A DNA stretch of 64,000 nt from UBA2589 sp038120095 (GCA_038120095.1 JAYOKZ010000002.1:105167-169166); one strand, 5' to 3'. Shown: positions 28,164-36,441, counted from the first letter of the stretch. Notes: generated by a model from the sequence alone, not told the origin. Made by a program: numbers and translations.

Positions 28164-28750
28164 GCGGCACCCCCGCCAGAACCCAACTCAGTCAGGTATC
28201 GCTCGACGATCGCCCGATCCTTGTCCTGATCCAGGTTCTCCTGCATGAGCCGAGTGGCTGCGGCGAGAGCCAGATCGACCGACTCCTTGCGGAGCTCTGC
28301 AATCGCCGCGTCCCGCTCCCGCTCAATCTCCGCGCGGGCGCGCTCAACCATGGTTTGAGCCTCAGCTCGGGCCTTCTCTTCGATTTCCTTGCGTACCGTC
28401 TCACCGGCCACTTTGCCCTCGGCGATCAGTTCGTTCGCCTGACGACGGGCGTCCGCAAGCTGTTCCTTGTGCTCAGCGAGGAGCCTGGCCGCTTCTTCGT
28501 TCCGGCTGGCTGCCTCGTCCAGCGCGGACTGAATGCCCTTCTCGCGGGCCTCGACCGCGCCCAGGATCGGTCCCCAAGCATACTTGCCGAGGATGAGCAC
28601 GAGGATGCCGAAGACGATCAGCGTCCAGACACTGAGTCCGGTGTTGATATCGTACAGGCCACCCCCGCCTTCGCCGCCACCCTGGGCCAGAAGCCCGGTG
28701 GGCGAAGCCACAAGTGCCGAAACGGCCGCCGTGATTCGACTGAGTCTCAT
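28160..28750 (-). CDS. atpF: ATP synthase b subunit
   Basis: The peripheral stalk subunit. The 196-residue product has an N-terminal hydrophobic leader that may be a cleaved signal (ITAAVSALVASPTGLLA), a transmembrane helix LSVWTLIVFGILVLILGKY, and then a long charged helix rich in Ala, Glu and Arg. The double hydrophobic start is longer than in most b subunits. It lies 194 bases after atpE with three hairpins in between. Confidence 0.95.
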   Translation of the reverse strand: MRLSRITAAVSALVASPTGLLAQGGGEGGGGLYDINTGLSVWTLIVFGILVLILGKYAWGPILGAVEAREKGIQSALDEAASRNEEAARLLAEHKEQLADARRQANELIAEGKVAGETVRKEIEEKARAEAQTMVERARAEIERERDAAIAELRKESVDLALAAATRLMQENLDQDKDRAIVERYLTELGSGGGAA

Positions 28751-28776
28751 GATCTCTCCTGATTCTTCATTGGCTC

Positions 28777-28803
28777 GACACCGCGGTCGAGCGACCCGGT
28801 GTC
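28777..28803 (-). terminator. Bulged hairpin in the atpE-atpF spacer
   Basis: GACACCG pairs with CGGTGTC (7 base pairs), a single C bulges, and GGTC pairs with GACC around a GAGC tetraloop. It lies just upstream of atpF on the minus-strand transcript. It could partly terminate transcription or act as an RNA-processing boundary after atpE. Confidence 0.5.
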
Positions 28804-28807
28804 AACT

Positions 28808-28832
28808 CACCTGCCCCGCCCACCTGCCCCGC
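28808..28832. repeat. Tandem 13-base repeat in the atpE-atpF spacer
   Basis: CACCTGCCCCGC occurs twice with a period of 13 bases (28808-28819 and 28821-28832). The second copy provides the left arm of the adjacent hairpin. Likely a replication-slippage duplication. Confidence 0.7.
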
Positions 28833-28844
28833 TGAGTCGCGGGG
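28827..28844 (-). terminator. Second hairpin in the atpE-atpF spacer
   Basis: CCCCGC and GCGGGG form a perfect 6-base-pair GC stem with a 6-base loop. It is the middle of three hairpins between atpE and atpF. Confidence 0.4.
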
Positions 28845-28882
28845 ATGAAGCGAGGCGCGTCGCTGCCAGAGAGGGATCGTGC

Positions 28883-28903
28883 CGGAGTAGCATCGCTACT
28901 TCG
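28883..28903 (-). terminator. Third hairpin in the atpE-atpF spacer, nearest atpE
   Basis: A 9-base-pair stem (CGGAGTAGC with GCTACTTCG, one G·T pair) closes an ATC loop, about 40 bases past the atpE stop in the minus-strand transcript. It could stabilise the 3' end of an atpE-containing mRNA. Confidence 0.45.
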
Positions 28904-28944
28904 AAGACACCCCAACGCTGGAAGCGGCGGTGCAATTACCTCAC

Positions 28945-29211
28945 CTAGAAGAACTTGAAGAGGATCGTGATGACGAGGCCGAAGAGGGCGGCACCCTCGA
29001 TCAGCGCGGCGAGAATGATGCCGGCAGTCTGGATCGTCGCGGCAGCCTCGGGCTGACGAGCGATACCCTGAGCCACGCCGTTGCCGATCTGACCGATACC
29101 GATCCCGGCACCGATGACTGCGAGACCGATACCGATCCCGGCACCGAGGAGGTCAAGGCCACCAGAGGCCGCGGCTGCATCCTGAACCACGGCGAGCATT
29201 CCGTAGAGCAT
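28945..29211 (-). CDS. atpE: ATP synthase c subunit
   Basis: The proteolipid of the membrane rotor ring. The 88-residue product is two transmembrane helices around the polar loop ARQPEA. Helix 1 is a glycine zipper (GAGIGIGLAVIGAGIGIG). Helix 2 carries the ion-binding Glu72 in AALIEGAALFG. The residues after Glu are Gly and Ala rather than Ser/Thr, so proton rather than sodium coupling is expected. The short extended N-terminus (MLYGMLAVVQDAAAA) is longer than in Escherichia coli. Confidence 0.96.
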   Translation of the reverse strand: MLYGMLAVVQDAAAASGGLDLLGAGIGIGLAVIGAGIGIGQIGNGVAQGIARQPEAAATIQTAGIILAALIEGAALFGLVITILFKFF

Positions 29212-29285
29212 GTCGCTTTCCTTGGAAGTTTGTCGTTACCGACGGGTTGAAATCAGAGGATCTACTTGAAAATCGTGAGAGACTT

Positions 29286-30209
29286 CTAGTGAGCGTGTTG
29301 GATCAGTCCGATGAAAACGGCTGTCAACATCGAGAAAATGTAGGCCTGCAGGAACGCCACGAAGAGTTCCAGGACCATGATGCCGGACACCATACCGATC
29401 GAGGCGACGGTCACACCGCCGGTGATGATCGCACTGCCGCCCGCGAACATGAAGATGAGTCCGAGGAGCGACAGGACGAGCGTGTGACCCGCAAGCATGT
29501 TCGCGAACAGCCGGATCATCAGCGCGAAAGGCTTCGTGAGCTTCCCGAGGAACTCGACCGGCGTGAGGATCACCAGCATGAGCCCGGTCCCGACCGGGCC
29601 GAGTCCCGGAGGAGCGAAGAAGATCGTGCGCATGTACCCCGCGAAGCCAAGCGTGCGCATTCCGGAGATCTCCGTGACGACGAACGTCACGAGGGCGAGC
29701 GCCCCGGTCACCATGAAGTTGCCGGTCGCCGTCGCCCCGAAGGGCACCAGGCCGAGCAGGTTCATGAACAGAATGAAGAAGAACAGCGTGAGGATGTAGC
29801 CCGTGTAGGAATCCGCACCGTGTCCGATGTTGCGGCGCACCACTTCGTCGCGGAAGTACAGGACCATCGCTTCCATCGCATTCGCGAGGCCGCTGGGCGC
29901 CCGGTCAACGTATTTCGTCCGCATCGCACGACCGATGGGGATGAAAATTGCCAGGCAGAGAAACGCCGCGAGAAGGAGGAAAAAAACGTGCTTCGTGACC
30001 GACATGTCGATCGTGAACGGACCCAGGTGGATCGGGTCGAAATGAGGCAGCGGCAAGATCCATTCGAAGCCGAGGATGACCACCTCGAGATAGGGACCGT
30101 CGAGCAGATGATGCGTGAGCATGTACTGCAAGTCCGGGCCGCTCTCTGCCTCGGCACCGTAATCCTGAGCGGCCTGGGCCGCCCCCTGCAACATGGCCAG
30201 AAGCCTCAT
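29286..30209 (-). CDS. atpB: ATP synthase a subunit
   Basis: The stator channel subunit of Fo. The 307-residue product has at least five transmembrane helices. The essential Arg lies in KPFALMIRLFANMLAGH, and the last helices include ELFVAFLQAYIFSMLTAVFIGL. An extra hydrophilic N-terminal ~65 residues precede the first helix. It abuts the small membrane protein gene upstream and is followed by atpE after 74 bases. Confidence 0.96.
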   Translation of the reverse strand: MRLLAMLQGAAQAAQDYGAEAESGPDLQYMLTHHLLDGPYLEVVILGFEWILPLPHFDPIHLGPFTIDMSVTKHVFFLLLAAFLCLAIFIPIGRAMRTKYVDRAPSGLANAMEAMVLYFRDEVVRRNIGHGADSYTGYILTLFFFILFMNLLGLVPFGATATGNFMVTGALALVTFVVTEISGMRTLGFAGYMRTIFFAPPGLGPVGTGLMLVILTPVEFLGKLTKPFALMIRLFANMLAGHTLVLSLLGLIFMFAGGSAIITGGVTVASIGMVSGIMVLELFVAFLQAYIFSMLTAVFIGLIQHAH

Positions 30210-30584
30210 CTACGCTTCCACCGTTTGGGTTGGACCGTCTCGGAAGTAGACCGGTTCGAGCAGAAGTAGACCGAAGAAAAATCCAGCGAGGGCGAGCAGT
30301 GTGGGTACTGCACCGTCGGCCCCGTTTCGAACTACGCCCGCCGCGACCACGGCAACCACTGCCAACCGAACCAACGTGCCGCCAATCCATGCGGCAAGGA
30401 ACGAAGAGAGCTCGTTCTTGAAGCGAAAAATGCCCCAAAAAGCTGCGATCTGAACCGTCAGGGCAATCAGGGCGGCCATGACGACGCCGCGGCGACCTGC
30501 AGGCGTCAAGAACGGGAGCGCCACGACGGTGGCGGTCGAGACAATGCCCAAACCCGCAACAGCGTATTTCAGAGTGGGACTCAT
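30210..30584 (-). CDS. Putative ATP synthase subunit I-type membrane protein
   Basis: A 124-residue protein with four predicted transmembrane helices and few conserved residues (for example WGIFRFKNELSSFLAAWIGGTLVRL). Its size, topology and position directly before atpB match the AtpI-like proteins that assist c-ring assembly. It overlaps the previous gene by ATGA and ends one base before atpB starts. The assignment rests on context more than on motif. Confidence 0.6.
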   Translation of the reverse strand: MSPTLKYAVAGLGIVSTATVVALPFLTPAGRRGVVMAALIALTVQIAAFWGIFRFKNELSSFLAAWIGGTLVRLAVVAVVAAGVVRNGADGAVPTLLALAGFFFGLLLLEPVYFRDGPTQTVEA

Positions 30585-30838
30585 GGGGCGTCATTACCCC
30601 GATCTTGCGACTCGATCACGATGTGATAGTACAAGCTGTAGAAACCCGCGCCGCCACCGACGAATGCTCCAATCACCATGAGGACGGGAGCGGTGCCGAG
30701 CCGTCCGTCTGCCCAGAAACCCCCGGCCATGAACAGCAGGACCGCCAACGCCCACGTGAGCCCGTGACCCATGAATTGACCGGAGGCGCGCATCATTGCT
30801 TTACGCTGCGCTTCCGAGTCTCCAGGGCGCTGACCCAC
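30581..30838 (-). CDS. AtpZ/AtpI-family small membrane protein
   Basis: An 85-residue protein with two transmembrane helices separated by a short loop: GLTWALAVLLFMAGGFWADGRLG, then VLMVIGAFVGGGAGFYSLYY. The GxWxD turn and the second-helix GAFxGxxxGFY pattern are typical of the AtpZ/AtpI family encoded at the head of atp operons, proposed to help Fo assembly or carry Mg2+/Ca2+. It is the first gene of the operon. Confidence 0.75.
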   Translation of the reverse strand: MGQRPGDSEAQRKAMMRASGQFMGHGLTWALAVLLFMAGGFWADGRLGTAPVLMVIGAFVGGGAGFYSLYYHIVIESQDRGNDAP

Positions 30839-31234
30839 ACCGAACTCCTTGAGGCAGCTCGGGCCTCGATCACGGAATGCGATCGGTTCCCAGGCAGCCC
30901 ACGAAAACTACTTCTTGTGAAAAAAAGCGCAAGCGCATGTACCACCTCAGAAGGCCCGGAAATCACTGAGGTTTTCCTTGTGCTCATTGCCCTCCGGGAA
31001 CGTTCGGCCCGGATCGGAGGAACCTCCGCTCATGAGGGCTATCGGCCTCGCGAAACTCACTTTCTCACCATCCGCACCTGACTGCGGTCGTGCGCCCGAT
31101 CGAGAGGAACGTTTGGCTGCTTGACGGAACGAAGAGGGCCCGTCAATGTTCGCGCCGGTTCCGAGCGGTGTGTTCGCACCTCGCTCGAGTTCCGTACTCG
31201 GACGAACCGCAGCCGATACCGGATCAGGGTACCC
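30839..31234. other. 396-base divergent intergenic region (atp operon / moxR)
   Basis: No convincing gene is seen. Short open frames here lack a ribosome-binding site and protein-like composition. It must hold the promoters for the ATP synthase operon (minus) and for moxR (plus). It contains an A7 run at 30920-30926, unusual in this GC-rich sequence. Confidence 0.6.
30905..30932 (-). promoter_or_regulatory. Candidate promoter of the atp operon
   Basis: On the minus strand TTGCGC is followed after 16 bases by TAGTTT, resembling -35 and -10 boxes. The spacer contains the T-run. It lies about 70 bases before the first atp gene. The match to consensus is weak, so this is a guess from position. 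Confidence 0.25.
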
Positions 31235-32251
31235 ATGGCGACAACCGACCAGCCTCTGGCTGACCGACATGACATCGAACTTCTGGAGCGCGCTTCCGAT
31301 GTCACGTCCGCCATGCGCACTCAGGTAGAAAAACGCATTGTGGGCCAGCGAGCCGTCGTGGACGAGATGCTCGTAGCCCTGCTTGCGAACGGGCACGCTC
31401 TGCTCGTCGGGGTTCCGGGGCTGGCGAAAACCCTGCTCGTTCAGACGGTGGCGGACGCACTCGACCTGGATTTCAGTCGCATTCAGTTCACACCTGACCT
31501 CATGCCCACGGATATCACCGGCACTGAGGTCATCGAAGAAGATCGGAGTACCGGTCGTAGGGTCTTCCGCTTTGTGAAGGGGCCCGTGTTCGCGAACATC
31601 GTCCTTGCCGACGAAATCAACCGGACGCCTCCCAAAACGCAGGCCGCGCTTCTGGAGGCGATGCAGGAGCGTGCGGTGACTGCCGCAGGTGATCGGTACA
31701 CCCTGCCGCGACCCTTCTTCGTTCTCGCGACTCAAAACCCGATCGAGCAGGAGGGGACCTACCCCCTACCCGAGGCACAGCTCGACCGGTTCATGCTGGA
31801 GTTGCCGATTGACTACCCCTCTCGCGAGGAGGAGGAGGAAGTCGCGATGCGTACGACCGGCAGCGTCGTCGATGAGGTGAGCAGCGTGATCACCGCTGAC
31901 GAGCTCATCGAGTTGCAGGGCCTGGTGCGTCGAATCCCCGCCCCACCCTCTCTCGTCTCCTTCGCAGTCAGGATTGCCCGCGCGACCCGGCCCGGGGACG
32001 AAGGGGCATCCGTCACCGGTCGATATGTCGCTTGGGGTGCAGGCCCCCGTGCTTCGCAGTACCTCGTGTTGGGAGCAAAGGCTCGAGCGGCATCGCGCGG
32101 AGCGGCCCTTCCGTCGTACGATGATGTGCGTCAGGTGGCGCCGGCCGTGCTTGCCCACCGACTCGTGCTGAACTTCGAGGCCGAGGCGGACGGACGAGCC
32201 GCGCGTGATGTAGTCGAGGAACTCCTGGAGGAGAGCCAAGGTTGGACCTGA
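31235..32251 (+). CDS. MoxR-family AAA+ ATPase
   Basis: A 338-residue AAA+ chaperone of the MoxR/RavA group. Walker A is LLVGVPGLAKT, Walker B LADEINRTPPKTQAALLEAM, and the sensor segment FVLATQNPIEQEGTYPLPEAQLDRF is nearly diagnostic. The C-terminal lid domain ends in VVEELLEES. The ATG at 31235 is preceded by unconserved sequence. Partners usually encoded next to MoxR (DUF58 and VWA proteins) are absent; a CBS-domain membrane protein follows instead. Confidence 0.92.
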   Translation: MATTDQPLADRHDIELLERASDVTSAMRTQVEKRIVGQRAVVDEMLVALLANGHALLVGVPGLAKTLLVQTVADALDLDFSRIQFTPDLMPTDITGTEVIEEDRSTGRRVFRFVKGPVFANIVLADEINRTPPKTQAALLEAMQERAVTAAGDRYTLPRPFFVLATQNPIEQEGTYPLPEAQLDRFMLELPIDYPSREEEEEVAMRTTGSVVDEVSSVITADELIELQGLVRRIPAPPSLVSFAVRIARATRPGDEGASVTGRYVAWGAGPRASQYLVLGAKARAASRGAALPSYDDVRQVAPAVLAHRLVLNFEAEADGRAARDVVEELLEESQGWT

Positions 32252-32313
32252 GCGGAACGCGTTGAGTTGGTAGACAACCCTCCGAGTAGACTCGACGACG
32301 CGGCGGTGACCCG

Positions 32314-33561
32314 ATGATGGGTCTGGCAGCCGCAGTCGTCGGCCTCCTTTTGCTCGTGTCCGCGGTCATGACCGCTGTTCATGACGCGGTTTTTCAGATT
32401 TCCCGGTCACACACGCGTACGCTCGTGGAGGAGGGCTTCGAGGGTGCGGACAGTATCGACGCGGCTCGTGAGCGAAAGCACGCAGTTCAGGCCAGTGTCC
32501 GGGTTACCACCGCGGCCCTGGACTTATCCGCACTGGCCGTCATTGCCCTCACCCAGGTCTCCACCTGGGGGCGCTACGGTCCAATCAGTAGCACAATCAT
32601 CGGTGTGGTCATCGTGCTGACGGTCGCCGACCTCATCCCGCACCTGATCGCCGCACGGCGCCCGGTGCGACTCGCCCTCTCCTCAGCCCGAATGCTGCTC
32701 GTCGTAGAACGGATCGCGCGTCCTTTGGTGCGCCCTGTTGAGCGCCTGGAGGACCGCATTGTGGGAGGAGAGGACTCGGTCTCGGACGCTCGACGTGAAC
32801 TCAGGGAGATTCAGGAGATTGGCGAGGAAGAGGGCGTATTGGAGGAGGGCGAGAGTCGCCTGGTCGAGCGGGCGTTTCGACTCGACGAGTTGACCGCATG
32901 GGACGTCATGGTGCCCCGTGTCGACATCTTCGCCTGGGCTGAGGACCGTTCGCTCGAGGACATCGTCCTTGAGCTTGCACTCGTGCCATACAGCCGGGTG
33001 CCGGTGTACCGAAGCTCCGTCGATGACGTGACGGGCATCGTCTATGTTCGCGAGATCTATGAACGCTTCTCGAGTGGGGACCGCAACCTGACTCTGGCGG
33101 ATCTCGCCCGAGATCCGTTCTTCGTACCGGGGTCGAGATCGCTTACGGAGCTGCTTCAGGACTTTCAGGCCCGCAGAATCCACATGGGCATCGTAGCGGA
33201 CGAATTCGGGGGCACGGACGGGTTGGTTACACTCGAGGACATCCTCGAAGAGCTGGTTGGCGAGATTCGCGACGAAACAGACGTCGAGGAGGAGGAGATC
33301 GTCCGAATATCCGACGACTCCGTCGAGTGCGACGCAGGGGTCGACCTTCGGGAGCTCGACGAGGCTCTGGGAATCGCGCTCCCCCAGGGCGAGCACCGCT
33401 CACTCAATGGCCTCCTCCTCGAGGAACTCGGCCATGTTCCAGAGGCTGGAGCACAACTCGTGACTGCCGTCGTGAGAATCGATGTCCTGGAAGCGTCCGA
33501 CACGCAGGTTCTCCGGGCCCGCGTCACCCGCATTGCCCCGGTGGATACGGAGGCAGAGTGA
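32314..33561 (+). CDS. CNNM/CorC-type membrane protein with CBS domains
   Basis: A 415-residue protein. The N-terminal DUF21-like region has three to four hydrophobic helices. Then come the TAWDVMVPRVDIFAWAED hinge, a CBS pair (PYSRVPVYRSSVDDVTGIVYVREI and RRIHMGIVADEFGGTDGLVTLEDILEELVGEI) and a C-terminal CorC/HlyC domain. The family is linked to Mg2+/Co2+ export. The two tandem ATGs make the start slightly uncertain. Its stop overlaps the carbonic anhydrase start by one base (TGATG). Confidence 0.88.
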   Translation: MMGLAAAVVGLLLLVSAVMTAVHDAVFQISRSHTRTLVEEGFEGADSIDAARERKHAVQASVRVTTAALDLSALAVIALTQVSTWGRYGPISSTIIGVVIVLTVADLIPHLIAARRPVRLALSSARMLLVVERIARPLVRPVERLEDRIVGGEDSVSDARRELREIQEIGEEEGVLEEGESRLVERAFRLDELTAWDVMVPRVDIFAWAEDRSLEDIVLELALVPYSRVPVYRSSVDDVTGIVYVREIYERFSSGDRNLTLADLARDPFFVPGSRSLTELLQDFQARRIHMGIVADEFGGTDGLVTLEDILEELVGEIRDETDVEEEEIVRISDDSVECDAGVDLRELDEALGIALPQGEHRSLNGLLLEELGHVPEAGAQLVTAVVRIDVLEASDTQVLRARVTRIAPVDTEAE

Positions 33562-34127
33562 TGGCCACGATCCTCGAGTTCGGCGGCAAGCGACCGAACA
33601 TCCATCCGTCGGTCTTCCTGGCACCAACGGCCGTGATCATCGGCGACGTCACCATCGGTGAAGACTGCAGCGTCTGGTTCGGCGCCGTGCTGCGGGGGGA
33701 CGACCCGACCCACGGTGTGGTGGTGGGCCCCCGGACCAGCATCCAGGAGAATTGTGTCATTCACGTGGGTCGCTGGGCACCGACGGTAATCGGTACCGAC
33801 GTGACCGTTGGTCACGGTGCAAAGTTCGAGAGCTGTGCCATCGGGGACCGCACCGTGATCGGCATGAACGCCGTCATCCTTCAGAACGCGATCGTCGGCG
33901 AAGAATGCGTCCTCGCTGCGAATACAGTCGTTCTCGAAAAGGCCGACATCCCGGCTCGCAGTGTGGTCGCAGGGGTGCCAGGACGGATCAAGAAGACGCT
34001 GGAGGGCTCAGCAGCGGACTGGATCGAGGGTGGAGGCGCTCACTACGTTCGACTCTCGCGTGAATATCTGAGGCAGGGGATCGGGACAGGTGATTCAGAC
34101 CCGGGCAGGCGCGACGACTCACCATGA
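33561..34127 (+). CDS. Gamma carbonic anhydrase-like hexapeptide protein
   Basis: A 188-residue left-handed beta-helix protein, trimeric in its family. Repeats such as GDVTIGEDCSVWFGAVLRGD are typical. Two zinc-ligand histidines are present (NCVIHV and VGHGAK). The third, normally in the motif GHxxxxHGC, is Glu here: the sequence reads GHGAKFESC. Catalytic carbonic anhydrase activity is therefore doubtful; other hexapeptide roles are possible. It is coupled to the zinc-ribbon gene by ATGA. Confidence 0.85.
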   Translation: MATILEFGGKRPNIHPSVFLAPTAVIIGDVTIGEDCSVWFGAVLRGDDPTHGVVVGPRTSIQENCVIHVGRWAPTVIGTDVTVGHGAKFESCAIGDRTVIGMNAVILQNAIVGEECVLAANTVVLEKADIPARSVVAGVPGRIKKTLEGSAADWIEGGGAHYVRLSREYLRQGIGTGDSDPGRRDDSP

Positions 34128-34300
34128 CGGAGGAACGCGCGCCCGAGACGCCTGCGCCGTCCGCCCCCGTCGCCGGAGGATCGGTGCCGCCCGAAGAGCA
34201 GGTCTTCCTTTGCGATCTGTGTGGTGCTCGGATGCTCAACCTGCACTGCAAGCTCATCTGCGAGCAGTGCGGGTACAAACGGGATTGCTCGGACCCGTGA
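34124..34300 (+). CDS. Small zinc-ribbon protein (58 residues)
   Basis: A short gene coupled on both sides: ATGA with the carbonic anhydrase gene and GTGA with the secreted-protein gene. The first 25 residues are Pro/Ala-rich. The rest is a compact zinc ribbon: LCDLCGARMLNL, then CKLICEQCGYKRDCSDP. The spacing CxxC-x7-CxxxCxxC-x4-C gives more than four cysteines, so the ligand set is unclear. Similar short ribbons ending in GYxRDCSDP are known to me from other bacteria and plants but have no established role. Confidence 0.75.
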   Translation: MTEERAPETPAPSAPVAGGSVPPEEQVFLCDLCGARMLNLHCKLICEQCGYKRDCSDP

Positions 34301-34806
34301 GCTCGACGCGCAGTTCCGTCTCGAGGCGCCGACGACGCGTCCTGGGTGCCGTCATGGTCAGCAGCGCGCTGGGTACGGCGCCACTGAGTGCACGCCAGCC
34401 CACGGATCAGACGCCTCTCGAAGCGTTTGGCGCACTGGTGATCGGCGAGTGGGTGTCCGGCGACTCGCGCCACGAATTCTCGTGGGGGGTCGGCCGCCGA
34501 GTCGTTCGCTCGCAGAGCTGGTCCGGGGGACCGGGAGCGTGGACCCTCGTCGCGGAGGGCTGGTGGTACTGGGACCCCTCGGATCAGATCGTTCGAGGGC
34601 AGACGGTGGCCATCGACATGGGCGTCGACTTGTTTGAGCACCGGAGCAGGGTCGACGGAAGGACCATCGTGTCCGCTCTCGAATCGCACGGCCAATTTGG
34701 CGGGCTATATGTCGAGCGTTGGACCTTCGACGACTCCGGCTATGACTGGATTCTGGAGCAGAACGGCCAGCGGGTCATGGAGTCTCGGTACACCCGCTTG
34801 CGCTGA
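34297..34806 (+). CDS. Secreted protein of unknown function
   Basis: A 169-residue product. It starts with GTG inside the overlap with the zinc-ribbon gene, then a basic N-region (SRRRRR), a hydrophobic core VLGAVMVSSALGTAPLSA and a probable cleavage after ARQ. The mature part is aromatic-rich with repeated beta-strand patterns (GWWYWDPSDQ, HGQFGGLYVERWTFDDSGYDW), similar to lipocalin-like or DUF1579-type domains. No catalytic motif is visible. Confidence 0.6.
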   Translation: MSSTRSSVSRRRRRVLGAVMVSSALGTAPLSARQPTDQTPLEAFGALVIGEWVSGDSRHEFSWGVGRRVVRSQSWSGGPGAWTLVAEGWWYWDPSDQIVRGQTVAIDMGVDLFEHRSRVDGRTIVSALESHGQFGGLYVERWTFDDSGYDWILEQNGQRVMESRYTRLR

Positions 34807-34810
34807 CCGA

Positions 34811-34826
34811 CCTGCCCTTAGGCAGG
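34811..34826. terminator. Hairpin at the convergent junction before the prepilin peptidase
   Basis: CCTGCC and GGCAGG form a 6-base-pair stem around a CTTA loop. It lies between two convergent genes and overlaps the peptidase stop codon, so it could serve both strands. No T-tract follows. Confidence 0.4.
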
Positions 34827-35663
34827 AAGCCCCAGCACCGACGTCATATACCAGACGACCATTGCATCACCCCAGATGTAGGATATGCCCGCCCCCCCGG
34901 CGAGGAATACGCCGAACGGGATGAGCCGCCCCATCTCCATTCCACCATCGGCATCGCGAGCGAGCGCTGCCGGAATCGACCGGAGAAGCACTGTCGTCAG
35001 CGCCAATATCGAGCCGAGGAAGATCGTGAACGCTACGCCCCACGCGCCAAGGAACGATCCGACCATCATCATCATCTTGATGTCTCCCCCGCCCATCGCC
35101 TGATCGACACCGGCCTCCTCGAGTCGACCGGGGGAGATTTTTCGGATCATCCAGGTTCCGGCCACGCCGACGAACCACAGGACGCCGTAGCCGAGCACGG
35201 CACCAATCCCTGCGGACAGCCAATCGATCCCCCCGGGAAGGAAGGACATGGCCAACCCGATCACAGTGCCTCCGAGGGAAAATTCGTCCGGGATGATGTA
35301 GAAGCGCGCGTCCGAGATCGAGATTCCGAAGATGATCGTGAGAAAAACGGCACCTCGGAGCGCTTCCCCTGATGGCCCGTGGAGAGCGAAGATCGCAGCC
35401 CACATCAGGCCGGTTCCCGCCTCCACCATTGGATACTGCGCAGAAACGCGTGCGGCGCAGACTCGGCAGCGCCCGCGAAGGAGGAGCCAGCTGACGACCG
35501 GGACGTTGTCGAACCACGCGATGGAATGGCGACACTTCGGGCAGCGCGATCGGGGACGAACGACCGACTCGTCCATTGGCCAGCGGAGCGCACAGACATT
35601 CAGGAACGAGCCCATCAGCAAACCGTACAGCCCCGCCACCATCGGAACGGTCCAATCGGTCAT
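34818..35663 (-). CDS. Prepilin peptidase (type IV leader peptidase, A24)
   Basis: An aspartic membrane protease that cleaves and N-methylates type IV prepilins or pseudopilins. The 281-residue product has the cytoplasmic zinc motif CPKC...CRVC, and both catalytic Asp regions: the first in ISDARFYIIPDEFS, the second in GGGDIKMMMMVG. Eight or so transmembrane helices match the family. It would act with the PilQ-type secretin gene at the right edge of the window. Confidence 0.93.
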   Translation of the reverse strand: MTDWTVPMVAGLYGLLMGSFLNVCALRWPMDESVVRPRSRCPKCRHSIAWFDNVPVVSWLLLRGRCRVCAARVSAQYPMVEAGTGLMWAAIFALHGPSGEALRGAVFLTIIFGISISDARFYIIPDEFSLGGTVIGLAMSFLPGGIDWLSAGIGAVLGYGVLWFVGVAGTWMIRKISPGRLEEAGVDQAMGGGDIKMMMMVGSFLGAWGVAFTIFLGSILALTTVLLRSIPAALARDADGGMEMGRLIPFGVFLAGGAGISYIWGDAMVVWYMTSVLGLPA

Positions 35664-35673
35664 CGGCCCTCCT

Positions 35674-36441
35674 TCACTTCCTGATCAAGTCATGCATGAG
35701 GATCGAACCGGCGATGCCCGCGTTCAAGGAGTCGATGGGTCCAGACATGGGGATCGACACAATCGAATCCGCGGCTGCCCGTATTTCATCCCGAATCCCA
35801 ACCCCCTCGTTACCGACGACGAGGGCGACCTTGGGACCGACGCCGTTGGTCAGTGCCGGCCCGCCCGGGGATGCGACCAGAAGTGTTCGTGACGTTACTC
35901 TGAGTGCTTCCAGCGTTTCGGCGGCGCCCGCTCTGACCATGCGGGCTCGAGTGACTGCTCCTGCAGAAGCACGCACGACCTTGGGACCCCACGGATCAGC
36001 CGTCCCATCCAGCGCGATCACACCCGAGAATCCGAATGCAATCGAGGATCGGACGAGGGTTCCGACATTTCCGGGGTCCTGCAGAGCATCGAGCACGAGA
36101 AGCCGCCCCTCCCCCGCAGCGAGCTGCTCGAGGTCGGCCTCGTCCTGCTCACACACGAGCAGAATCCCCTGAGGCGCTTCGGTCGAGGAAAGAGCTCTGA
36201 ATTCGCGGGCCTCGACAAGTTCGACTTCGATGCCTGCGATACGAACAGCCTCCTCGACCGCACGAAGCTCACCGACGTGCATGGCGTCTCGATCGACAAC
36301 AGAAAACCGCACTCGGGCATGCGCACTCAAAGCTTCCCGCACCGCGCGGGGGCCCTCGACCAGGAAAAGTCGATCCCGCTCACGCTGTCGCCGGTTCGAC
36401 AGCCGCCGTACCGACGCCGCTCGGCGTTGGCTCAGCGACAC
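35674..36441 (-). CDS. SpoU/TrmH-family RNA 2'-O-methyltransferase
   Basis: A SPOUT-fold RNA methyltransferase of about 255 residues. N-terminal substrate-binding domain (RLFLVEGPRAVREAL), then LLVLDALQDPGNVGTLVRSSIAFGF, VALVVGNEGVGI and SIPMSGPIDSLNAGIAGSILMHDL, the knotted AdoMet site. It most resembles RlmB/TsnR-like rRNA methyltransferases. The start may be the GTG at 36441 or an ATG at 36489 that would overlap the divergent thiD start. The target nucleotide is unknown. Confidence 0.85.
   Translation of the reverse strand: MSLSQRRAASVRRLSNRRQRERDRLFLVEGPRAVREALSAHARVRFSVVDRDAMHVGELRAVEEAVRIAGIEVELVEAREFRALSSTEAPQGILLVCEQDEADLEQLAAGEGRLLVLDALQDPGNVGTLVRSSIAFGFSGVIALDGTADPWGPKVVRASAGAVTRARMVRAGAAETLEALRVTSRTLLVASPGGPALTNGVGPKVALVVGNEGVGIRDEIRAAADSIVSIPMSGPIDSLNAGIAGSILMHDLIRK

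Noticed and set aside
28945..29211. Sodium-type c subunit
   Set aside because: Residues after Glu72 are Gly-Ala rather than Ser/Thr, and the helix-1 Gln is offset by two positions from the sodium-site Gln.
30947..31735. A 262-codon minus-strand frame across the atp/moxR spacer and moxR
   Set aside because: Most of it is antisense to the conserved moxR core; composition is unlike protein.
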